From Gottfriedia solisilvae (GTDB lineage: Bacteria; Bacillota; Bacilli; Bacillales; Bacillaceae_G), in NCBI RefSeq assembly GCF_002128405.1, contig NZ_NETJ01000004.1, positions 558,001 through 622,000 of the forward strand: 64,000 nt of DNA. The letters are read 5' to 3'. The translations under genes were made by a program, and so were the position numbers. Shown here piece after piece: positions 57,926 to 64,000 of the stretch; the first letter of the stretch is position 1; each line of letters begins with the position of its first letter. The notes under the pieces were generated by a model. The model was not told the DNA's origin. It did not search any database and saw only the letters and a list, made by a program, of their open reading frames with translations.

Positions 57926-58852
57926 TTATTTCTTCATTCTATTAAAAATTCCAATTGAAATAATCCCAATTAATAAAACAAAAATCATTAACCCGTTAAT
58001 CAGTAGACCTGCAATTAATATTAGAATTGGTACTGCTTTAGATAGTTTTCTAATATGACTAAAATAAAATATCGCTGCAAATCCTTGCGTAATCACTAAG
58101 ATGTGTAATACATAAGATATGTTCATAATAGCTGTATAAAAGAATCCATTTGGTTTTGATCCAAAATAAGAAAGGATCGTAATAATCAAATACAACCACA
58201 TAAATCCTAATGGTAACCTGAATTCTCTAAACGGCTTAAATTTAGGCGTTTTAAAACTTAATCTTCTTACGATAGGGAATGTTAATAGCTGTGTTAAAAA
58301 TGCCATAGTAAAACCTAACATTAACATAATAGATGGTACTAAAACAGGCAATAACTTCAATGCTTCGGTTATAGCTTTAGCATTCTTTTCATTATAAGAA
58401 ACACCTAAATCCGAAGATAAATTCTTACTTGCTTCAAGTAACTCAGTCATTCTCGTTGTAGCAATGTTTGAAATATTAATATCAAACATAAGTTGTACTA
58501 TTAAGTATATTAGTACTATATGTATGAAATATAAAAATGTACTAGTTAATAAAATTTCTCCTTTACTTCTTTCCTTCCCAAGTTGATAGCCTATTGCAAT
58601 ACCAACTGTCGAAAACATTAATGTTCCCAAGATAAAAGAAGCTTGAGTGATGACGAGTGTAAGCCCTAATGCAACACAAATCAATAAAAGAGATTCCTTA
58701 ATAGAATATTTCAAGCTAAATATGATAAATGGTAGGGGCATTAAATAAGTTAGTACAATTGAGAGAAATGGTACATATGTAATCAGTAATAGCATAATTG
58801 AATATAATGCTAATAGCACTGCCCCCTCGGTTATAAAGCGAGTTGATTTCAA
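57926..58852 (-). CDS. yybS: YybS family membrane protein (DUF2232)
   Basis: 308 aa with about eight hydrophobic segments, DUF2232 family, conserved between rpsR and gdpP in bacilli. The fold resembles substrate-binding (S) components of ECF-type transporters. No function is established. Confidence 0.9.
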   Translation of the reverse strand: MKSTRFITEGAVLLALYSIMLLLITYVPFLSIVLTYLMPLPFIIFSLKYSIKESLLLICVALGLTLVITQASFILGTLMFSTVGIAIGYQLGKERSKGEILLTSTFLYFIHIVLIYLIVQLMFDINISNIATTRMTELLEASKNLSSDLGVSYNEKNAKAITEALKLLPVLVPSIMLMLGFTMAFLTQLLTFPIVRRLSFKTPKFKPFREFRLPLGFMWLYLIITILSYFGSKPNGFFYTAIMNISYVLHILVITQGFAAIFYFSHIRKLSKAVPILILIAGLLINGLMIFVLLIGIISIGIFNRMKK

Positions 58853-58965
58853 AATATGGCTCCTTTCAACTAAACCAATAAAATATCGGTAAGCATACTA
58901 ATACTTATTTTACCATAAATTATTAAAAAAAATGAAAAGTTCATTAGATCCCTTAAAATACAAAA

Positions 58966-58993
58966 AAAGTACAGCACGAGAATGCTGTACTTT
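58966..58993 (-). terminator. Terminator of rpsR
   Basis: Eleven-bp perfect stem AAAGTACAGCA/TGCTGTACTTT with a T-run, after rpsR. Confidence 0.9.
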
Positions 58994-59005
58994 TTATTAT
59001 TCAGC

Positions 59006-59245
59006 TTATTCAGCCACGTATGGTAATAATGCCATTTGACGAGAGCGTTTAATTGCAATCGTTAATTTACGTTGGTATCTTGCTGAAGTACCAGTTACAC
59101 GACGAGGTAAAATTTTACCACGCTCTGATACGAAACGTTTTAATAACTCAGTATCTTTATAGTCGATGTGTGTAATGCCGTTAGCTGTAAAGTAACAAAC
59201 TTTACGACGCTTAGCACGTCCACCTTTACGTCCACCCATTGCCAT
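59006..59245 (-). CDS. rpsR: 30S ribosomal protein S18
   Basis: 79 aa, complete, with the RNA-binding [18 protein letters not shown] region and C-terminal [10 protein letters not shown]. Third gene of rpsF-ssb-rpsR. AAGGAGG upstream. Confidence 0.97.
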   Translation of the reverse strand: MAMGGRKGGRAKRRKVCYFTANGITHIDYKDTELLKRFVSERGKILPRRVTGTSARYQRKLTIAIKRSRQMALLPYVAE

Positions 59246-59315
59246 CTTATTTCCCTCCTTCTTTTTGAAGAATTGTTTTTAGTAATGTTTACCGTTCAAC
59301 ATTACGCTATTTTTA

Positions 59316-59801
59316 TCAAAAAGGAAGATCGTCATCAGTGATATCAATTGTTTTGCTTGTCCCACCAAATGGATCATCATTAAAGCTAGGCTTTTGTGAT
59401 GGTGCTTCAAAAGGATTTCCAGCGTTAAAACCTTGGTTTTGTTGGTTCCCATTAAAAGAACCACCTTGATTGCCTGATGCATTTCTTGGCTCTAAGAATT
59501 GAACTGAGTCAGCAACAACTTCTGTTACATAAACTTTTTTACCATCTTGGCCATCATAACTTCTAGTTTGAATACGTCCTTCAACGCCAGCTAAGCTTCC
59601 TTTTTTCAAGAAGTTCGCAACGTTTTCAGCCGGTTTTCTCCAGATAACGCAGTTAATAAAATCTGCCTCTCGGTCTCCTTGCTGATTTGAGAAGGCACGA
59701 TTTACCGCTAGAGTAAATGTAGCTACAGCAACCCCACTTGGTGTATAACGTAAGTCTGGATCCTTTGTTAGACGACCTACAAGCACAACACGATTGATCA
59801 T
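59316..59801 (-). CDS. ssb: Single-stranded DNA-binding protein
   Basis: 161 aa. OB-fold with [20 protein letters not shown] and [14 protein letters not shown], then a Gly/Asn/Gln-rich linker (about 107-145) and the acidic tip DDDLPF that recruits replication and repair proteins. Between rpsF and rpsR as in most Firmicutes. Confidence 0.97.
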   Translation of the reverse strand: MINRVVLVGRLTKDPDLRYTPSGVAVATFTLAVNRAFSNQQGDREADFINCVIWRKPAENVANFLKKGSLAGVEGRIQTRSYDGQDGKKVYVTEVVADSVQFLEPRNASGNQGGSFNGNQQNQGFNAGNPFEAPSQKPSFNDDPFGGTSKTIDITDDDLPF

Positions 59802-59836
59802 CTGATTCTTACCTCCCTAAGGCATTTCAAAAATTA

Positions 59837-60127
59837 TTATTTGTCATTTTCACGGATAACGATATGGCGAATGATATCTTCGCTGATTTTCGCTAAACGA
59901 TCGAATTCTTGTACTGCTTCTGGTTGAGCAGAAACATTTACAAGCATGTAGTGTCCATCACGGAAATCGTTAATTTCATAAGCTAAACGACGTTTACCCC
60001 ACTCTTTAACGTTTGTGATTTCTGCACCTTGTTCAGTTAAAACGTTGTTAAAACGCTCTACTAAAGCTTTTTGCGCTTCGTCTTCCATGTTTGGTCGAAC
60101 GATGTACATGATTTCGTATTTATTCAT
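59837..60127 (-). CDS. rpsF: 30S ribosomal protein S6
   Basis: 96 aa, beginning [14 protein letters not shown]. The ATG at 60127 follows AAAGGAGGTGACATTGTG. The open frame to 60178 covers the leader and is not coding. First gene of rpsF-ssb-rpsR. Confidence 0.95.
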   Translation of the reverse strand: MNKYEIMYIVRPNMEDEAQKALVERFNNVLTEQGAEITNVKEWGKRRLAYEINDFRDGHYMLVNVSAQPEAVQEFDRLAKISEDIIRHIVIRENDK

Positions 60128-60132
60128 CACAA

Positions 60133-60176
60133 TGTCACCTCCTTTTGGTCTAACGGCCCAGTTAAGGGCAAGGAGC
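60133..60176 (-). promoter_or_regulatory. Putative S6:S18-binding leader of rpsF
   Basis: On the minus strand TTGCCCTTAACTGGGCCG can fold into a GCCC/GGGC hairpin followed by an exposed CCG just before the rpsF ribosome site. This resembles the S6:S18-responsive leader motif of many bacteria. Pairing was judged by eye. Confidence 0.35.
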
Positions 60177-60255
60177 AATTTATATAATCACTCACGAAAT
60201 AAAATTATAGCATAAAAAATCTTAGATAGCAAACCAATAAAATATTTGCTACTTT

Positions 60256-61356
60256 TTACACATTAAAGCGGAAATGCATTACATCTCCGTCTTGAACGAT
60301 ATATTCTTTTCCTTCAAGACGCACTTTTCCAGCTTCTTTCGCTAATGGCATTGAACCATAAGTTGCTAAATCTTCATATGATACAGTTTCTGCACGAATA
60401 AATCCACGTTCAAAATCAGTGTGAATTACGCCTGCACATTGAGGTGCTTTCATACCCTTTTTAAATGTCCATGCACGTACTTCTTGTACACCAGCTGTGA
60501 AATATGTCGCTAATCCTAATAAGTGATAAGCAGCTCTAATTAATTGGTCAAGACCTGATTCTTCAATACCAATTTCTTGTAAGAATGAACGCTTTTCCTC
60601 ATCATCTAACTCAGAAATTTCTTCCTCAATTTTTGCACTAATTACAATAACTTGAGAACCTTCTTCCGCTGCAAAAGCTCTTACTTTTTCAACAAATTCA
60701 TTTGATGATGGATCAACAATGTCATCTTCACCAACGTTAGCAATATAAAGCATTGGCTTCGTCGTTAATAAATGTAATCCCTTAACAACCTTCATTTGTT
60801 CTTCAGTAAATTCTACTGAACGAGCAGGCTTGTCACTTTCAAATGCATCTCTTAATTTTACTAAAATTTCATGTTCATAAGATGCATCTTTATCTTTTTG
60901 TTTCGCTAACTTAGCAACACGGTCAATTCTTTTTTCTACTGATTCTAAATCAGCAAGAATTAACTCTAAGTTAATCGTTTCAATATCTGAAATTGGATCT
61001 ACTTTACCTGAAACGTGTGTAATATTGTCATCTGCAAAGCATCGTACTACCTGACAAATTGCATCTACTTGACGAATATGTGATAAAAACTTATTTCCTA
61101 AACCTTCACCCTTACTTGCACCTTTTACGATTCCTGCAATATCAGTAAATTCAAAAGTTGTTGGAACAGTTTTTTTCGGTTGAACTAATTCAGTTAATTT
61201 TTCTAAACGATAATCTGGTACTTCTACTACACCTACGTTAGGGTCAATTGTACAAAACGGATAGTTTGCTGATTCAGCACCAGCTTGCGTAATTGCATTA
61301 AATAATGTTGACTTTCCTACGTTTGGTAAACCTACGATACCTGCTGTTAATGCCAT
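60256..61356 (-). CDS. ychF: Redox-regulated ATPase YchF (OLA1 family)
   Basis: 366 aa. G1 GLPNVGKSTLFNAIT at the N-terminus, G3 DIAGI, NVGED in place of a normal NKxD, which explains the ATP preference of this Obg-like subfamily, and a C-terminal TGS-type domain. Ribosome-associated; negatively affects stress responses in several bacteria. The ATG at 61356 is chosen over a GTG nine bases upstream that is too close to AGGAG. Confidence 0.95.
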   Translation of the reverse strand: MALTAGIVGLPNVGKSTLFNAITQAGAESANYPFCTIDPNVGVVEVPDYRLEKLTELVQPKKTVPTTFEFTDIAGIVKGASKGEGLGNKFLSHIRQVDAICQVVRCFADDNITHVSGKVDPISDIETINLELILADLESVEKRIDRVAKLAKQKDKDASYEHEILVKLRDAFESDKPARSVEFTEEQMKVVKGLHLLTTKPMLYIANVGEDDIVDPSSNEFVEKVRAFAAEEGSQVIVISAKIEEEISELDDEEKRSFLQEIGIEESGLDQLIRAAYHLLGLATYFTAGVQEVRAWTFKKGMKAPQCAGVIHTDFERGFIRAETVSYEDLATYGSMPLAKEAGKVRLEGKEYIVQDGDVMHFRFNV

Positions 61357-61452
61357 AGTTTCCACTCCTATACGAACTTAGTTAATCTTTCACAATTATA
61401 TTGATTTCAAAAAAAAATAACAAGAAAATCCGAATATTATTTCTTACATACG

Positions 61453-61500
61453 AAAGGCATCTAATAAGAGCGGTAAAAAGTTCGCTCTTACTAGATACCT
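61453..61500. terminator. Terminator of the MscS-DUF951 unit
   Basis: Long imperfect stem (about 19 bp) GGCATCTAATAAGAGCG...CGCTCTTACTAGATACC with a 10-base loop. The T-run is stronger on the plus strand than on the minus strand. Confidence 0.65.
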
Positions 61501-61518
61501 TTTTAATAATTTTTTTAC

Positions 61519-61716
61519 CTATTCTTCAGCTTTAGTTAATACCTTTTTTAATTTACGAGAAAACTCTCTGCGCGGAATTAAAACACTATGTCCGCAACCT
61601 TCACATTTCAAACGGATATCCATACCCATACGGATAATTTTCCATTTATTCACACCACATGGATGTGCCTTTTTCATTTCTACTATATCATTTAAATCAA
61701 AAACCTTCTCTTCCAT
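61519..61716 (-). CDS. DUF951 family protein (YyzM-like)
   Basis: 65 aa, DUF951: a small beta-barrel with the signature KKAHPCGVNKWKIIRMG and a CEGCGHSVLIPR zinc-like pair. Possible nucleic-acid binder. The function is unknown. Sits between the MscS gene and ychF, as in many bacilli. Confidence 0.85.
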   Translation of the reverse strand: MEEKVFDLNDIVEMKKAHPCGVNKWKIIRMGMDIRLKCEGCGHSVLIPRREFSRKLKKVLTKAEE

Positions 61717-61746
61717 GCGACTATTTCACTTCCTTAAATAGTAGAA

Positions 61747-62634
61747 TTAAGACTGTGCCTTTTCATTATTAGGTTCTGGTTGTCTATATAATACCATTTT
61801 TGGATATGGAATTTCTATGTTATTTCTTTCAAGTACCTCTTTAATCTCTTTTCGAATTGCTCTTGATATTTTAAATTGAGCCATCGGTTTTACTTCTGAC
61901 GCGATTCGAATAACTACTTCAGAAGGACCAAAGCTTTGAATACCAAGATATTCTGGCGCTTTTACCATTTCTTCATATCGTTCAGGCATTTCCACTAAGT
62001 GCTCTTCAATAACTGATTGAGCATGTTCAATATCACCTTCGTATGAAATACTGATATCGACCAATGCAACTGAGTTATGCAAAGAAAAGTTAGTTACTTC
62101 AGTAATCATACCATTTTGAATGATATGCAGCTCACCTGTCGCACTTCTAATTTTTGTTGTTTTTAGACCAATCGATTGTACCGTTCCTTCGAAGGTTTGA
62201 ACTCTAATATAATCGCCAACCGAAAACTGATCCTCAAATAAAATAAAGAAACCTGAAATGATATCTTTCACTAAGCTTTGTGCACCAAAACCTAATGCAA
62301 CACCACCAACTCCGGCCCCTACAATTAATCCTCTAGTTTCAACTCCAAAGATAGGTAAAATCGTAAGTACTGCAATAAAAAACACAACATATGCAATGAC
62401 ATTTTCTAACAATCTAACTAACGTAACTGATCGCCTTTCTGATACTTGTAAAGGTCCTCTTGCTTGTACTTTTAAAAGTCGGCGAATTAATTTTCTTCCA
62501 AATTTAATCGCTAAGATAGAAACGATTATTATAACAGCTATTTTTATCGAAGAAGTCCAAAGCGTGTCCCATTGACTCTCAGTCAACATACTTTCCTTTA
62601 TCTTTGCTTCTGCATCATTTAATGTATTTTTCAT
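61747..62634 (-). CDS. Small-conductance mechanosensitive channel (MscS family)
   Basis: 295 aa. N-terminal membrane helices (about 25-45, 75-95 and the pore helix around 100-125 with the glycine/alanine-rich GAGVGGVALGFGAQSLVKD split over it), then the beta domain and C-terminal alpha/beta vestibule. Opens under membrane tension to release solutes during osmotic downshock. Confidence 0.9.
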   Translation of the reverse strand: MKNTLNDAEAKIKESMLTESQWDTLWTSSIKIAVIIIVSILAIKFGRKLIRRLLKVQARGPLQVSERRSVTLVRLLENVIAYVVFFIAVLTILPIFGVETRGLIVGAGVGGVALGFGAQSLVKDIISGFFILFEDQFSVGDYIRVQTFEGTVQSIGLKTTKIRSATGELHIIQNGMITEVTNFSLHNSVALVDISISYEGDIEHAQSVIEEHLVEMPERYEEMVKAPEYLGIQSFGPSEVVIRIASEVKPMAQFKISRAIRKEIKEVLERNNIEIPYPKMVLYRQPEPNNEKAQS

Positions 62635-62822
62635 TTTATCCCCCTAACGCACTTTCTATTTCTTCAAAAGTTATACTAAACGAATTATGAATTTAAAACC
62701 ATAAATAACTACAAATGTAATCATATAGTAATTTTATGATAAAGAAAGGTAGAATATAGTATAAATTGTTTAAATATTGCATAAACTATTACTACTCTTT
62801 TAAATGAAAAGTGGGCGATAGT

Positions 62823-63410
62823 ATGCAATTTCCGGCAAATCCTTTTCGTAGTTTATTTAAGGATGATTATTCTGTATTTTTGGATGATGACAATGCAGTT
62901 AACCAATTTGCAGATCATTTAAGCAAATCTCTTCCTAGTATCTACACTAATGACATTGTATTTGTATGTATTGGTACTGATCGTTCAACAGGTGATTCTT
63001 TAGGTCCACTAGTCGGTACTTTATTAGGAGAATTAAATGTAAGTAGATTCCATTATTATGGTACTCTTGATGAACCAATTCATGCGTTAAATCTTTCTGA
63101 ACAACTTGAAACAATAAAAAACAAGTATAAAAATCCGTTTATTATCGCTGTTGATGCATGTTTAGGCAGAGTTAAAAGCATAGGAAGTGTGCGATTATCA
63201 AATGGACCATTAAAGCCAGGAGCCGCAATGAAGAAGGATTTACCTTTGGTCGGTGAAATTAATTTAACTGGTGTCGTCAATGTAAGTGGTTTTATGGAGT
63301 TTTATGTTTTACAAAATACTAGATTAAGTCTAGTCATGAAAATGGCAAAATTTATTGCGAGATCTATCAAAGAAACAGAAAGTAAATTGACTGGCCAAAC
63401 TGCACTATAA
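62823..63410 (+). CDS. yyaC: Spore protease YyaC family protein
   Basis: 195 aa from the ATG at 62823 (a GTG at 62811 is also in frame; neither has a perfect ribosome site). Related to GPR-like spore protease fold proteins, with CIGTDRSTGDSLGPLVG and AVDACLGR as conserved segments. The gene sits between the MscS gene and spo0J, as in B. subtilis. Expressed during sporulation in B. subtilis. The exact role is unknown. Confidence 0.85.
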   Translation: MQFPANPFRSLFKDDYSVFLDDDNAVNQFADHLSKSLPSIYTNDIVFVCIGTDRSTGDSLGPLVGTLLGELNVSRFHYYGTLDEPIHALNLSEQLETIKNKYKNPFIIAVDACLGRVKSIGSVRLSNGPLKPGAAMKKDLPLVGEINLTGVVNVSGFMEFYVLQNTRLSLVMKMAKFIARSIKETESKLTGQTAL

Positions 63411-63481
63411 TAATACTAGTTTCATAATGTAATAAATGAATTTGCACTTATTATATTTCGTTTTTCCTATGAAGAACTTTT

Positions 63482-63610
63482 TAGATGATGACAACTCTGG
63501 AATGTACCCCTTTCAGTGAGGAGTGAGCTAAGCCTTCTCGGATTTCCAAGCTTTCCGCGACTCAGACTCATATAGGGTAAAACTAATTCAATTGTAATCA
63601 ACTTCTGTTT
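63482..63610. repeat. Bacillaceae intergenic repeat, copy D
   Basis: GC-richer stretch with GCTTTCCGCGACTC and ending TAATCAACTTCTGT, which matches the end of copy A (TAATCAACTCCTGT). Between yyaC and spo0J, which is also where the 301-base gap would otherwise be empty. Confidence 0.5.
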
Positions 63611-63663
63611 TTATCGTTTAAATTCCAACCATTTTAGATAATAAAATTAACTTCAAAAAAAAT

Positions 63664-63701
63664 GGACTATAGTTTGAATGTTAAATACAAACTATAGTCC
63701 A
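63664..63701 (-). terminator. Terminator of spo0J
   Basis: Thirteen-bp perfect stem GGACTATAGTTTG/CAAACTATAGTCC with a T-run on the minus strand. Confidence 0.9.
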
Positions 63702-63711
63702 AATATATTAT

Positions 63712-64000
63712 TTATTTAATGATAGAAAGGATTCTTTCCAAATCTTCTTTATTAAAGAATTGGATTTCGATTTTCCCTTTATCTTTGGTTGATTTAATTT
63801 TTACAGATGTTCCAAATTTCTCTTGTAAAACATCCTCGTACTCACTGAAGAATATATTCTTATTAGGAATTTTCTTTTGTGTTTCACGTGAAACATTATC
63901 GTTTAATTCATTAACTAATGTTTCTACTTCTCTTACACTAAGATTCTTTTCAACAACCTTTAAAGCAGTTCCCTCAATTAAACCTTTACGTTTCAGGCCC
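63712..64000 (-). CDS. spo0J: Chromosome partition protein ParB/Spo0J (C-terminal part)
   Basis: The last 95 codons of a ParB-family centromere-binding protein: GLKRKGLIEGTALKVVEKN, then VETLVNELNDNVSRETQ and the dimerisation tail ending ILSIIK. The gene continues past the right edge. NVSRET is encoded by the parS site itself, as in B. subtilis spo0J. ParB slides from parS and loads SMC; with Soj it controls origin segregation and sporulation. Confidence 0.95.
   Translation of the reverse strand, partial: GLKRKGLIEGTALKVVEKNLSVREVETLVNELNDNVSRETQKKIPNKNIFFSEYEDVLQEKFGTSVKIKSTKDKGKIEIQFFNKEDLERILSIIK
63880..63895. promoter_or_regulatory. parS centromere site
   Basis: TGTTTCACGTGAAACA, a perfect 16-bp palindrome and exact match to the Bacillus parS consensus, inside spo0J. 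It marks the origin-proximal region. Confidence 0.95.

Overview
The window is chromosomal DNA from a low-GC, spore-forming Firmicute of the Bacillaceae (Bacillus sensu lato). The evidence is the walRKHIJ block, the tRNA Lys-Glu-Asp-Phe cluster next to purA, dnaB-rplI-gdpP-yybS-rpsR-ssb-rpsF-ychF, yyaC, and the C-terminal end of spo0J/parB with a perfect parS site inside it. This is the origin-proximal block of a Bacillus chromosome. The replication origin should lie just beyond the right edge. The species cannot be fixed from the sequence alone.

Layout, left to right. 1-5.7 kb: a trehalose PTS transporter with twin operators and a cre site, a ROK regulator, a purine nucleoside phosphorylase, an EamA exporter and a two-CBS-domain protein. 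5.7-8.0 kb: a plasmid-style actin (ParM) / ParR-like partition pair preceded by about 12 iterons, in the chromosome with no replication or integration genes beside it. 8.1-10.6 kb: a preQ1-I riboswitch and queCDEF for queuosine precursor synthesis. 10.8-15.3 kb: a BceRS-BceAB peptide-antibiotic sensing and resistance module with a BceR box. 15.3-20.6 kb: a probable D-threonate (four-carbon acid sugar) utilisation operon (PdxA2, DUF1537 kinase, KdgT-type permease) under a PrpR-like regulator whose AAA+ domain lacks GAFTGA. 20.8-31.7 kb: accessory metabolism and transport: a YdeI/OmdA-type protein, TetR with a 14-TM exporter, a HisD/HpsN-like dehydrogenase with a LacI regulator and a Gfo/Idh/MocA oxidoreductase, a two-component system, and a YxiO-type MFS protein. 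31.9-45.2 kb: DbpA helicase, a DrrAB-type ABC exporter, HelD, a GNAT-nitrilase fusion with a substituted nucleophile, a secreted subtilase, malate:quinone oxidoreductase, a sensor-kinase remnant and an AraC regulator. 45.3-64 kb: the conserved core listed above, almost entirely on the minus strand.

The core region encodes housekeeping functions: cell-wall homeostasis (WalRK with its WalH/WalI modulators), c-di-AMP turnover (GdpP), replication (DnaB, SSB), ribosomal proteins S6, S18 and L9, and purine synthesis. The left two thirds is accessory: substrate-specific operons each with its own regulator and visible operator. Degenerate copies of a GC-richer Bacillaceae intergenic repeat are scattered in the gaps.

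The points that most deserve a second look are the chromosomal ParM/ParR/iteron locus, the threonate regulator with degenerate ATPase motifs and a matching TGTTTC-N5-GAAACA operator set placed on sigma-A promoters, the Cys-to-Ser change in the nitrilase domain, and the phased repeats upstream of mqo. No prophage, insertion sequence or CRISPR array was seen.
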